Assembly (NCBI RefSeq): GCF_032144095.1
Contig: NZ_JAVSNJ010000001.1
Location: 1 to 64,000 of the forward strand
Length of the DNA stretch: 64,000 bases
Source: Sphaerochaeta sp032144095
GTDB taxonomy: Bacteria; Spirochaetota; Spirochaetia; Sphaerochaetales; Sphaerochaetaceae
Direction of reading: 5' to 3'
How positions within the stretch are numbered: the first letter of the stretch is position 1; every line of letters begins with the position of its first letter. Under the pieces are notes generated by a model. The model saw nothing but the letters and a program-made list of their open reading frames with translations. It was not told the origin of the DNA and did not search any database. Of this stretch, positions 24,301 through 31,716 are shown piece after piece. A program made the position numbers and the translations under genes.

Positions 24301-25624
24301 AAGGGAGAACGGTTCGGTAATGGTCATCGACGATCACCTGTACCTGGTCGGTCACTCCACCAGTCAGGTCGTCAAGACCGGTTCCGAGCTCCTGGTTGAG
24401 TCCGGTCAGTTTGTTGATGCCCATGTCCCGATCGTTACCTTTGACCCGTTCAGTGAGCCTGTAATTGCTGAAGAGGGTGGTTACACCTCCTTCATCGACA
24501 TCAAGCTTGGAACTACCTTGCATGAAGAGGTAAATGAAGAGACTGGTAACATCGAGAAGAAGATTACCGAGCATAGCCTTGAGTCCCTGCAGCCCCGCAT
24601 TGAGATTACCAGCGAGGAACATGGAAAGGGCGATACGCTTGCTGTCTATCTGCTTCCTGGTGGATCCTATCTCCAGGTAAATGACAACGTGAAGGTCGAA
24701 AAGGGCCATATCCTCGCCAAGTTGCTCAAGGAAGGAACAAAGACGAAGGATATCACCGGCGGTCTTCCCCGAGTTGGAGAGCTTTTTGAGGCTCGCAGAC
24801 CAAAGAACAGTGCCTTCCTGGCACAGGTTTCAGGTCAGGTCAGCTTCGGCCCGATCGTCAAGGGCAAGCGTTCCATCCTGGTAACCGACCCGTACGGACA
24901 TGAGTACAAGCACATGGTTCCCATGGGCAAGAACCTCTTGGTACGTGATGGTGACTCAGTGGAGGCTGCAGAGCCTTTGTGTGATGGTTCGGTCGATCCA
25001 CACGATGTGTTGGATATCCTTGGTGAGAATGAGCTTCAGTCCTTCCTGGTCGATGAGGTCCAGGAGGTGTACCGGATGCAGGGTGTACAGATCAACGATA
25101 AGCACCTTGGCGTCATCGTAAGGCAGATGCTCAGGAAGATTGAGGTCGTGCATGTAGGCGACACCAATCTGATCCATGGACAGCAGGTTGACAAGTATCG
25201 TTTCCTTGAAGAGAACGAACGGGTCACCAATGAGGGTGGAGAGCCAGCTGTGGCACGCCCCCTGCTCCTTGGTATCACCAGGGCATCGCTGAGCATTGAC
25301 TCATTCATCTCCGCTGCCTCCTTCCAGGAGACTACGAAGGTCTTGACAAATGCGGCTATTGCTGGTAGTAAAGATGAGTTGCGCGGTTTGAAAGAAAACG
25401 TAATTATTGGTCATTTGATTCCTGCTGGTACCGGTATGAAAAAGTATCGTGATATCAAGCTGAAGGACGAGGAGCTGCTGGTGCTGCAACAGAAAGTTGA
25501 TGCAGTCAAGGAAGCAAGGCGTCAGGAAATGATCGATGACGATGATTTCGACGTGGAAGATCTCGGAGACATGAAATCCGTGGGTGATATCGATGATATG
25601 GACGAAGGCTCCGACGAAGAATAG
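21341..25624 (+). CDS. rpoC: DNA-directed RNA polymerase beta' subunit
   Basis: This is the largest polymerase subunit (1427 aa). The catalytic magnesium loop NADFDGDQM carries D449, D451 and D453. The N-terminal zinc site CYCGKFKSIRYKGVICDRC and the second zinc site CEAKHGVCRKCYG are intact. The C-terminus carries an acidic tail rich in Asp and Glu. GGAG precedes ATG 21341. A small hairpin (CGCC-TGTT-GGCG) follows the stop without a T tract. Confidence 0.97.
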   Translation: MKEIQDFDSIMIKLASPEQIRDWSYGEVKKPETINYRTLRPERDGLFCEKIFGTTKEWECYCGKFKSIRYKGVICDRCGVEVTNTKVRRERMGHITLAAPVSHIWYYRSVPSRMSMLLDITRNSLQSVLYYEKYVVINAGDTSLKPKQLLSEEEYWEAREQYGDSFEAGMGAEAVRKLLINLDLEELSRDLREQMRLKADKADKRLLKRIEVCENFRDSGNKPEWMILTVIPVIPPDLRPMVQLDGGRFATSDLNDLYRRCINRNNRLDRLVKLNAPDIIIRNEKRMLQEAVDALFDNSKRKRVVKGASNRPLKSLSDMLKGKQGRFRQNLLGKRVDYSGRSVIVVGPELRMHQCGLPSKMALELYKPFIMKKLVQDGVVYNIKKAKSLVEEETDAVWSILDDVVREHPVLLNRAPTLHRLGIQAFDPVLVDGKAIKLHPLVCHAYNADFDGDQMAVHVPLTHAAQLECWTLMLSVTNLLDPANGKPIVYPSQDMVLGINYLTREMPGAKGEGNYYDNLGEIEMAIDVNALSYNAKIRYKLEDGTKIETTPGRVIFNAVLPKGVPYQNTCLGDKELKNLIGDTLKVKANSLAVEMLDSIKDVGFKYATIFGATIGLSDMIVPVAKDAMVAKANAEQQRILDQYRQGHITQEERYNRVIEVWTQTNDQLTDELMAELKNSQGGFNPLFLMADSGARGSKTQIRQLGGMRGLMAKPSGDVIEFPIKSNFKEGLSIIEFFISTNGARKGLSDTALKTAEAGYLTRRLVDISQDVVVNEDDCHTINGIWRTAIKDGDEIVEGLADRIVGRCPVEDILHPFTREVLAEANVEITEQVAQAIEDSGLEKVLLRTVLTCEAKHGVCRKCYGRNLATNRSVVIGEAVGIIAAQSIGQPGTQLTMRTFHVGGTASTSSEESKLTFGYPVVLGSITGSRVIRASDSVKVFTRKGHIEYFRVNAEIRRDEYDELLVEDGSIVGKGTPIFKKKGKAVLSRENGSVMVIDDHLYLVGHSTSQVVKTGSELLVESGQFVDAHVPIVTFDPFSEPVIAEEGGYTSFIDIKLGTTLHEEVNEETGNIEKKITEHSLESLQPRIEITSEEHGKGDTLAVYLLPGGSYLQVNDNVKVEKGHILAKLLKEGTKTKDITGGLPRVGELFEARRPKNSAFLAQVSGQVSFGPIVKGKRSILVTDPYGHEYKHMVPMGKNLLVRDGDSVEAAEPLCDGSVDPHDVLDILGENELQSFLVDEVQEVYRMQGVQINDKHLGVIVRQMLRKIEVVHVGDTNLIHGQQVDKYRFLEENERVTNEGGEPAVARPLLLGITRASLSIDSFISAASFQETTKVLTNAAIAGSKDELRGLKENVIIGHLIPAGTGMKKYRDIKLKDEELLVLQQKVDAVKEARRQEMIDDDDFDVEDLGDMKSVGDIDDMDEGSDEE

Positions 25625-25651
25625 GTCTTGCGCCTGTTGGCGTAACCGACT

Positions 25652-25680
25652 TTGACGTCCTTCGTTATGAAACATATTGT
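25652..25680 (+). promoter_or_regulatory. promoter of rpsL-rpsG
   Basis: TTGACG (25652-25657) and TATTGT (25675-25680) are 17 bp apart. The leader of about 107 nt includes a hairpin around GTGCTGCCC-GTT-GGGTGGCAC. Confidence 0.55.
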
Positions 25681-25793
25681 CGTGTCCATGCTGGAAACGG
25701 ATTTTACATAGACGTGCTGCCCGTTGGGTGGCACAGGTCCCTGCTTTAGTGAGAGGTGGTGGATCAGAAAAGAATAAGGAGTGTATCGATAAG

Positions 25794-26168
25794 ATGCCTA
25801 CTATTAATCAGCTGATCAGAAAGGGAAGGAAGAGCGTTGCCAACAAGACAAAGTCTCCTGCCCTTGCCGGTTGTCCCCAGAAGCGCGGTGTTTGCACTAG
25901 GGTCATGACCGTTACTCCGAAGAAGCCAAACTCTGCCCTTCGTAAGGTTGCACGTGTGCGCCTTTCCAATGGCATTGAAGTAACTGCTTACATTCCCGGT
26001 ATCGGGCACAACCTGCAGGAGCACTCTGTTGTGCTGCTCCGCGGTGGAAGGGTAAAAGACCTTCCTGGTGTCCGCTATCACATTGTCCGTGGTGCTAAAG
26101 ACACCTTGGGTGTAGCAGATCGCAAGAGAAGCCGTTCCAAGTACGGCGCGAAAAAGCCTAAGGCTTGA
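25794..26168 (+). CDS. rpsL: 30S ribosomal protein S12
   Basis: This is the decoding-centre protein (124 aa). MPTINQLIRKGRKS, the TVTPKKPNSALRKV loop and GRVKDLPGVRYH are the segments whose lysines (E. coli Lys43 and Lys88 positions) govern streptomycin response, and both are the sensitive type. The frame extends to 25677, but ATG 25794 is the family start. An AAGGAG lies rather far (about 12 nt) upstream. It heads a two-gene unit with rpsG. Confidence 0.96.
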   Translation: MPTINQLIRKGRKSVANKTKSPALAGCPQKRGVCTRVMTVTPKKPNSALRKVARVRLSNGIEVTAYIPGIGHNLQEHSVVLLRGGRVKDLPGVRYHIVRGAKDTLGVADRKRSRSKYGAKKPKA

Positions 26169-26183
26169 TGAGGGAGTAAAACT

Positions 26184-26654
26184 ATGTCTAGAAGAACAAC
26201 TGCTCCCGTCAGGGAAGTTTTGCCAGATCCAGTCTACGGTAGCGTAGTGGTCGAGAAGTTTATCCGCCGCATGATGGAGGACGGAAAGAAGTCCATCAGC
26301 ACGAGGATCATCTACCAGGCCATGGCCACCATGGGTGAGAAGTCAGGCGAGAAGCCTTTGGATGTTTTCATGAAAGGTCTTGAGAACGTCAAGCCGGTCG
26401 TTGAGGTAAAGAGCCGCCGTGTCGGTGGTGCTACCTACCAGGTTCCTGTGGAAATCCGCGATAACCGTCGTGAGGCCTTGGCCATGCGTTGGATCATCGC
26501 TGCTGCCCGCAAGAGAAACGGCCACAGCATGAGCGAAAAGCTTGGTGCTGAGTTCCTCGATGCATTTGCCCAGACTGGTGCTGCCTTCAAAAAGAAGGAA
26601 GATACACACAGGATGGCAGAAGCCAACAAGGCTTTCAGTCACTACCGCTGGTAG
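26184..26654 (+). CDS. rpsG: 30S ribosomal protein S7
   Basis: This is a primary 16S rRNA-binding protein of the small-subunit head (156 aa, standard length). It starts MSRRTTAPVREVLPDP and contains the conserved VGGATYQVPVEIR. It follows rpsL by 15 bp. In many bacteria fusA comes next; here a terminator follows and then tuf under its own promoter. Confidence 0.96.
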   Translation: MSRRTTAPVREVLPDPVYGSVVVEKFIRRMMEDGKKSISTRIIYQAMATMGEKSGEKPLDVFMKGLENVKPVVEVKSRRVGGATYQVPVEIRDNRREALAMRWIIAAARKRNGHSMSEKLGAEFLDAFAQTGAAFKKKEDTHRMAEANKAFSHYRW

Positions 26655-26669
26655 TCCTGTATTGCCCAT

Positions 26670-26704
26670 AAAACCGGTTGCTGGTAATAAGGCGGCCGGT
26701 TTTT
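26670..26704 (+). terminator. terminator of rpsL-rpsG
   Basis: AAAACCGG (26670-26677) pairs with CCGGTTTT (26696-26703), and the stem runs into a T tract just after rpsG. Confidence 0.7.
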
Positions 26705-26734
26705 GTTTATATTAATGGAATTAGGCATAATTGC

Positions 26735-26775
26735 TTGACACAAAAACACCTTTTCGCATATAGTGCAAAAGGTGT
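26735..26775 (+). promoter_or_regulatory. tuf promoter overlapped by a 30-bp dyad
   Basis: TTGACA (26735-26740) and TATAGT (26759-26764) are 18 bp apart and form a strong promoter. A palindrome with perfect 9-bp arms, ACACCTTTT (26746-26754) and AAAAGGTGT (26767-26775), is centred on the -10 box. It looks like an operator for an unknown dimeric regulator. The expected start site is near 26771. Confidence 0.6.
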
Positions 26776-27047
26776 CCGTATTTAGGCATGCCTAGCGGTA
26801 CTATGAAGAGCCAAACCGATTATTGGAATACAATGATAAGGTGGTTTTCAGGAAGTAAGAAGTTTTTTTTGAACTTATACTATGTCGACCGGATGGGTTC
26901 TCCCATGCCTGCCGACCTCTGGAATCCTCTTTAGCAATTTGTTTCCACAAAATTAGTTTGTCTCAACAGAAATGGTAAAGGCTTTGTGCCTTTATGAGCA
27001 CATATTAATTTTTTGATTGTGACAGTTAATAGAACGTCACAAGGAGG
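26771..27047 (+). other. long structured leader of tuf, with a possible 43-codon ORF
   Basis: About 280 nt lie between the predicted start site and tuf. An ATTATTG/CAATGAT hairpin with outer AAACC/GGTTT sits at about 26812-26847. ATGGG-TTCT-CCCAT with outer GTCG/CGAC lies at about 26883-26917. TAAAGGC-TTTGT-GCCTTTA lies at about 26973-26991. GTGAC pairs with GTCAC just before the tuf ribosome site. A 43-codon frame (ATG 26803, stop 26934) crosses the first two hairpins but lacks a clear ribosome site. Whether this is a regulatory RNA, a leader peptide or neither is open. Confidence 0.4.
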
Positions 27048-27052
27048 AAATG

Positions 27053-28243
27053 ATGGCAAAAGAGAAATTTCAGAGGACGAAGCCACACGTAAACGTAGGC
27101 ACCATCGGCCACGTCGACCATGGTAAGACCACACTTACTGCAGCAATTACCATGCATTGTGCTAAGTTGTTTGGCGATAAGGCACTTGCTTATGATGCAA
27201 TTGACAACGCCCCTGAAGAAAAAGAGCGCGGTATCACAATCAACACCAGACACGTTGAATACCAGTCCACCAACAGGCACTACGCTCACGTAGACTGCCC
27301 GGGACACGCTGACTACATCAAGAACATGATTACCGGTGCTGCCCAGATGGACGGTGCAATTATCGTTGTTGCCGCCACCGACGGTGCAATGGCCCAGACC
27401 AAGGAGCACTTGCTGCTCGCTCGTCAGGTCGGTGTTCCTTGCATTATCGTCTTCATCAACAAGTGTGACCAGGTAGATGATCCTGAACTCATTGACCTTG
27501 TTGAGGAAGAGATGCGCGACCTGCTCACCGCTCAGGGTTTTGATGGTGCAAACACACCAATCATTCGCGGTTCTGCCTATGAAGCAATGAACCACCCAGA
27601 CGATCCCGAAAAGACCAAGTGCCTCGATGAGCTGCTTGCAGCTATGGACAGCTTCATTCCTCTTCCGGCTCGTGCAGTTGACCTGCCCTTCCTGATGCCG
27701 ATTGAAGACGTGTTCTCCATCTCTGGCCGTGGTACTGTAGTAACTGGTCGTATTGAGCGCGGTATCGTCAAGATCAACGATCCTGTAACCATCATCGGTA
27801 TCAAGGACAACAGGGAAACCGTTGTAACTGGTATTGAAATGTTCAACAAGCTCCTCGACGAAGGTCAGGCTGGTGACAACATTGGTGCACTGCTCCGTGG
27901 TGTTGACAAGAAAGACGTTGTGCGCGGCCAGGTTCTGGCAAAGCCAAAGTCCATTCTTCCTCACTCCAAGTTCCTTGGTACTGTCTATGTACTGAGCAAG
28001 GAAGAGGGTGGTCGTCACTCCCCATTCTTCGGTGGTTATCGCCCACAGTTCTATTTCAGAACCACAGATATCACCGGTACTGTAAACCTTCCTGAAGGCA
28101 AGCAGATGGTTCTCCCCGGGGATCACACCGATATCATCGTAGAACTCATTCACCCTGTCGCCATGGACAAGGGACTCCGCTTCGCTATTCGTGAAGGTGG
28201 TAGGACCGTTGCTTCTGGTCAGGTTACCGAGCTCGTACAGTAA
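27053..28243 (+). CDS. tuf: elongation factor Tu
   Basis: This GTPase (396 aa) delivers aminoacyl-tRNA to the ribosome. G1 is GHVDHGKTTL, G3 DCPGH and G4 NKCD. Domains 2 and 3 are complete, with GGRHSPFFGGYRPQF. After DCPGH the usual DGPMPQT reads DGAMAQT. Two ATGs are adjacent; AAGGAGG (27041-27047) spaces better with 27053, which also gives the normal MAKEKF start. It has its own promoter and is followed by a terminator before rpsJ. No fusA is near. Confidence 0.97.
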   Translation: MAKEKFQRTKPHVNVGTIGHVDHGKTTLTAAITMHCAKLFGDKALAYDAIDNAPEEKERGITINTRHVEYQSTNRHYAHVDCPGHADYIKNMITGAAQMDGAIIVVAATDGAMAQTKEHLLLARQVGVPCIIVFINKCDQVDDPELIDLVEEEMRDLLTAQGFDGANTPIIRGSAYEAMNHPDDPEKTKCLDELLAAMDSFIPLPARAVDLPFLMPIEDVFSISGRGTVVTGRIERGIVKINDPVTIIGIKDNRETVVTGIEMFNKLLDEGQAGDNIGALLRGVDKKDVVRGQVLAKPKSILPHSKFLGTVYVLSKEEGGRHSPFFGGYRPQFYFRTTDITGTVNLPEGKQMVLPGDHTDIIVELIHPVAMDKGLRFAIREGGRTVASGQVTELVQ

Positions 28244-28257
28244 GGTTTGTTGCGAAT

Positions 28258-28299
28258 GTCTTGCCACCATCAAAGAGATGCTGGCAAGACCCGTTTTTT
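28258..28299 (+). terminator. terminator/attenuator between tuf and rpsJ
   Basis: GTCTTGCCA (28258-28266) pairs perfectly with TGGCAAGAC (28282-28290), followed by CCG and six T. The T run directly abuts the rpsJ ribosome site. No separate promoter fits in the 65-bp gap, so partial read-through into the S10 operon is likely. Confidence 0.75.
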
Positions 28300-28308
28300 G
28301 GAGGAATT

Positions 28309-28617
28309 ATGGCTAAAGAAAGAATTCGGGTAAGGTTGAGAGGCTTTGATATTGAGCTTGTAGAACAGAGCTCAAAAGCAATTGTAGAAACTGTTGTCAG
28401 GGCTGGCGCCACTGTGTCAGGTCCTGTCCCTCTCCCGACTCGTGTCAATAAGTACACTGTCCTGAGATCGCCCTTTGTCAATAAAACATCTCGCGAACAG
28501 TTCGAGATGAGAACCCACAAAAGGTTAATTGACATTTTGGATCCTACATCAAAAGTCATGGATGCCCTCATGAAGCTTGAGCTCCCTGCCGGTGTGGATG
28601 TAGAGATTAAACAGTAA
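28309..28617 (+). CDS. rpsJ: 30S ribosomal protein S10
   Basis: This is the first gene of the long ribosomal protein array (102 aa). S10 sits in the small-subunit head and also binds NusG and NusB. It starts MAKERIRVRLRGFDIELVEQ and has the conserved THKRLIDILDPT. The frame is open from 28261, but GGAGG before ATG 28309 and family length fix the start. It lies behind the tuf attenuator. Confidence 0.96.
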   Translation: MAKERIRVRLRGFDIELVEQSSKAIVETVVRAGATVSGPVPLPTRVNKYTVLRSPFVNKTSREQFEMRTHKRLIDILDPTSKVMDALMKLELPAGVDVEIKQ

Positions 28618-28634
28618 GAGAGTTGAGGTAAGAG

Positions 28635-29255
28635 ATGTTAGGGCTTATCGGCAAAAAAGTTGGAATGACACAGGTGTTTGATGCGCAAGGCAGGCTGACA
28701 CCCGTGACGGTTATAAAAATTGAGGGCAATGTTGTTGTCGCAGAGCGGACTGAAGACAAGAACGGCTATGAAGCCGCGGTTCTTGGTTCTGTCGACAAGA
28801 AAAAAAGCACTGTCACCAAGCCGTATGCTGGTCAGTTCACAGATATCTGTGAACCGAAGCAGAATGTAATAGAGTTCCGTAATTTCGATAAAGAGGTTAC
28901 GGTCGGCGAAGTGTTGGGCGTGGATATATTTAAGGACACCACTTTTGTGGATGTCACTGGGACTACCAAAGGTAAAGGTTTTGCCGGCGGTATGAAGCGT
29001 CATAACTTTCAGGGTGGACGTGCATCCCACGGTTCGAAGTTTCACCGAGATATCGGTGGTACAGCAATGTCATCAACTCCTGGCCGCACCTTCAAGGGCC
29101 ACCGTATGGCTGGCCATATGGGTAACGAGAGGATGACCGTGCAGAATCTGAAGGTCGTACGGGTCGATGAAGAGATGCAGGTCCTTATGGTAAGGGGAGC
29201 GATCCCTGGTCCCGCCCAGAGTGTCGTCATCGTCAAGAAAGCGATAAAGAAGTAG
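28635..29255 (+). CDS. rplC: 50S ribosomal protein L3
   Basis: This is an early-assembly protein near the peptidyl transferase centre (206 aa). It starts MLGLIGKKVGMTQVFD and carries the conserved internal KGKGFAGGMKRHNFQGGRASHGSK loop region and GRTFKGHRMAGHMG. It is 17 bp after rpsJ and 12 bp before rplD, in the standard S10 operon order. Confidence 0.96.
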   Translation: MLGLIGKKVGMTQVFDAQGRLTPVTVIKIEGNVVVAERTEDKNGYEAAVLGSVDKKKSTVTKPYAGQFTDICEPKQNVIEFRNFDKEVTVGEVLGVDIFKDTTFVDVTGTTKGKGFAGGMKRHNFQGGRASHGSKFHRDIGGTAMSSTPGRTFKGHRMAGHMGNERMTVQNLKVVRVDEEMQVLMVRGAIPGPAQSVVIVKKAIKK

Positions 29256-29267
29256 GGGCGAGATAAT

Positions 29268-29897
29268 ATGGAAACCAAAGTCTTTTCTATCGACGGCAAG
29301 GAAGTCAGGACCATCGAGTTGAACGACAATGTCTTCAACCGCGAAGTCAGTGATGGATGTATCTATCATGCCGTTAACAATGAGCTTGCAAACCGCCGCG
29401 TCGGTACTGCATGCACAAAGGGTCGAGCTGAAGTTCACTACAGCAACGCCAAACCTTATAAGCAGAAGGGAACGGGTAATGCTCGAGCCGGTGACAAGAA
29501 GTCCCCGATTTGGGTTGGTGGTGGTACGATTTTCGGACCTAAGCCCCGCGACTATAGCTATGTGCTTCCCAAGAAGGTGAAGCGCCTTGCTATGAAGAGC
29601 CTTCTCTCACTGGGAATCCTGGAGGATCGACTTGTTGTTGTTGAGGATTTTACCACAGAGTCTGGCAAGACCAGGGATCTGAGTGCAATCATCAAGAATT
29701 TTGTGCAAGACGAGACCAGAACGATCCTTATCCTTAAGGATGATGATGTAATGATGCGCCGTGCTGCGAAAAATATTCCGTACCTACGCGTCCTTTCCTA
29801 CAATAGACTTTCCGCTAAGGAACTTCTGTATGGAAGAAAGGTCTTGGTTCTGGAAACCGCCGCCAAGAATCTTAACGAATTCTACGGCGATAAATAG
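29268..29897 (+). CDS. rplD: 50S ribosomal protein L4
   Basis: This 209-aa protein has an extended loop lining the nascent-peptide tunnel (KPYKQKGTGNARAG then SPIWVGGG). Some residues differ from the common KPWRQKGTGRARAG form. In E. coli L4 also represses the S10 operon; whether it does so here cannot be read from the sequence. It is 12 bp from rplW. Confidence 0.95.
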   Translation: METKVFSIDGKEVRTIELNDNVFNREVSDGCIYHAVNNELANRRVGTACTKGRAEVHYSNAKPYKQKGTGNARAGDKKSPIWVGGGTIFGPKPRDYSYVLPKKVKRLAMKSLLSLGILEDRLVVVEDFTTESGKTRDLSAIIKNFVQDETRTILILKDDDVMMRRAAKNIPYLRVLSYNRLSAKELLYGRKVLVLETAAKNLNEFYGDK

Positions 29898-29908
29898 GGG
29901 GACCAGAT

Positions 29909-30211
29909 ATGAGAGCAGACCAGTTAATCATTGAACCCATCCTGAGTGAGAAATCAAACATCGCTCGTGAAGGTGAGACAAAGAAGTACACATTCAAGGT
30001 CCATATGGACAGCAACAAGTTTATGATCATGGCAGCCATCAAAGAGCTGTTTGATGTTGAACCTGTTAAATGTAATGTGATGATCGTAAAAGGCAAGCCT
30101 AAGTATTCACGCGGTAAGGGTGGTAGCATCCTTGGTAACACCGGTGACTGGAAGAAGGCTGTCGTAACCCTGGCCAAGGGTGATACCATCCAGGCCATCG
30201 AAGGCGTATAA
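29909..30211 (+). CDS. rplW: 50S ribosomal protein L23
   Basis: This tunnel-exit protein (100 aa) docks trigger factor and the signal recognition particle. It starts MRADQLIIEPILSEKSN and contains the typical KYTFKVHMDSNKF and KPKYSRGKGGS segments. It lies between rplD and rplB with short gaps of 11 and 15 bp. Confidence 0.95.
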   Translation: MRADQLIIEPILSEKSNIAREGETKKYTFKVHMDSNKFMIMAAIKELFDVEPVKCNVMIVKGKPKYSRGKGGSILGNTGDWKKAVVTLAKGDTIQAIEGV

Positions 30212-30226
30212 GGAGAACTTGGAATT

Positions 30227-31051
30227 ATGGCTCTAAAAACTTACAAGCCAAATACTCCCGGCCTTCGCCAGAAGACCACATTGGTCTTCAGCGAGCTGAC
30301 TGCCAGCAAGCCCGAGAAATCACTTACTACCAGTTTGAACAAGAAAGCTGGACGTGATAGTCATGGGCGCATCAGCGTTCGCCGTAGAGGCGGTGGCCAC
30401 AAGCGTGCTTATCGTATTATTGACTTTAAGCGCGACAAATATGGTATTCCCGGTATTGTCAAAACCATCGAATACGATCCAAACCGCAGCGCAAATATCG
30501 CATTGGTGTTCTATGCTGATGGCGAGAAGCGCTACATGATCGCTCCAAAGGGACTGACTGTTGGCACCTCGGTGCTTTCCGGTCCTGAAGTACCCATTGC
30601 AAGCGGCAATGCTCTTCCCCTGAAGAACGTTCCTCTTGGGTTGAGCGTACACAACGTTGAACTTACTCTTGGCCGTGGCGGACAGCTTGTTCGTTCAGCA
30701 GGTCTTGGCGCTACTGTTGTTGCGAAGGAAGGCGACTATGTTACCCTCCGACTCCCTTCAGGCGAAATGCGCATGGTATTTGGGGAATGCTACGCTACCC
30801 TCGGGCAGCTTGGTAACGAAGATCACATGAATGTCAGTCTTGGTAAGGCTGGTGCTAGTCGCCACCTTGGAAGAAGGCCTAAGGTACGAGGTGTTGCAAT
30901 GAACCCTGTCGATCACCCACATGGTGGTGGTGAAGGTAAGACTGCAGCCGGACGTAACCCTGTAACCCCATGGGGTAAGCCGACTAAGGGTGGAAAGACC
31001 CGCTCCAAGAAGAAGCCTTCTGGTGCATTCATAGTAAAGAAACGGAAGTAG
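30227..31051 (+). CDS. rplB: 50S ribosomal protein L2
   Basis: This is a core 23S rRNA protein needed for subunit association (274 aa). It starts MALKTYKPNTPGLRQ, has GRISVRRRGGGHKRAYR, and carries the conserved C-terminal VDHPHGGGEGK with the histidine important for peptidyl transferase assembly. AAGGAGA precedes ATG 30227. Confidence 0.97.
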   Translation: MALKTYKPNTPGLRQKTTLVFSELTASKPEKSLTTSLNKKAGRDSHGRISVRRRGGGHKRAYRIIDFKRDKYGIPGIVKTIEYDPNRSANIALVFYADGEKRYMIAPKGLTVGTSVLSGPEVPIASGNALPLKNVPLGLSVHNVELTLGRGGQLVRSAGLGATVVAKEGDYVTLRLPSGEMRMVFGECYATLGQLGNEDHMNVSLGKAGASRHLGRRPKVRGVAMNPVDHPHGGGEGKTAAGRNPVTPWGKPTKGGKTRSKKKPSGAFIVKKRK

Positions 31052-31060
31052 GAGTAGAAA

Positions 31061-31336
31061 GTGGCTAGATCAATCAAAAAAGGTCCTTTTATTGAGAAAA
31101 AACTTTATAAGAGGATTCAGGAGTCTCTCAAGACTAATCAGAAGCAGATGATCAAGACTTATTCCCGCTGTTCCACGATCATCCCTGAAATGGTAGGGTT
31201 CACCATTTCCGTGTATAACGGAAAGACATGGATTCCTGTATATGTGACTGAAAACCTGGTAGGGCATAAGCTCGGCGAGTTCTCCCCAACCAGAATTTTC
31301 CGCGGTCATACAGCTTCCGACAAAAAGGTCGGCTAA
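31061..31336 (+). CDS. rpsS: 30S ribosomal protein S19
   Basis: This small-subunit head protein (91 aa) binds with S13. It uses a GTG start at 31061, with AGGAG 9 bp upstream overlapping the end of rplB. The sequence MARSIKKGPFIEKKLYKR and the C-terminal GHKLGEFSPTRIFRGH are standard. It is 5 bp from rplV. Confidence 0.96.
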   Translation: MARSIKKGPFIEKKLYKRIQESLKTNQKQMIKTYSRCSTIIPEMVGFTISVYNGKTWIPVYVTENLVGHKLGEFSPTRIFRGHTASDKKVG

Positions 31337-31341
31337 ACGAG

Positions 31342-31716
31342 ATGGGTACAATGATGGAAGATAAAAAAGGTTATTCAGCAACTGCAAAGTATCTGATGGT
31401 ATCACCTTCAAAGGTTCGCCCCGTAGCTAATCTTGTTCGGAATAAGTCTTGTGCGGAAGCATTTGCAATCCTTGAAGCCATGCCCCAGAAAGGTTCTGGC
31501 CTGATACTCAAAGTTTTGCAATCCGCTTGTGCAAATGCACTTGATCAGAACAAGAAGCTCGATGAAGAGAACCTTGTGATCAAGGAATTGCAAGTTAACG
31601 AGGGTCCGAGGCTCAAGAGAGTCTGGCCGAGATCCCATGGGAGACGGGATATTCTCCTCAAGAGGATGTCACACATTACCGTCGTCGTTGACGAAAAAGC
31701 AAGCGTGAGGGAATAA
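31342..31716 (+). CDS. rplV: 50S ribosomal protein L22
   Basis: This 124-aa protein has a beta-hairpin reaching the tunnel constriction (EGPRLKRVWPRSHGRRDIL). The family core begins YSATAKYLMVSPSKVRPVANLVR. The start is uncertain between ATG 31342 and the methionines a few codons later (31351 and 31354), since no strong ribosome site is visible. The rpsC start follows directly after the stop. Confidence 0.94.
   Translation: MGTMMEDKKGYSATAKYLMVSPSKVRPVANLVRNKSCAEAFAILEAMPQKGSGLILKVLQSACANALDQNKKLDEENLVIKELQVNEGPRLKRVWPRSHGRRDILLKRMSHITVVVDEKASVRE

Noticed and set aside
27026..28273. 415-codon open frame on the minus strand antisense to tuf
   Set aside because: It mirrors the biased codon usage of tuf, has no ribosome site or recognisable motif, and EF-Tu on the plus strand is certain.
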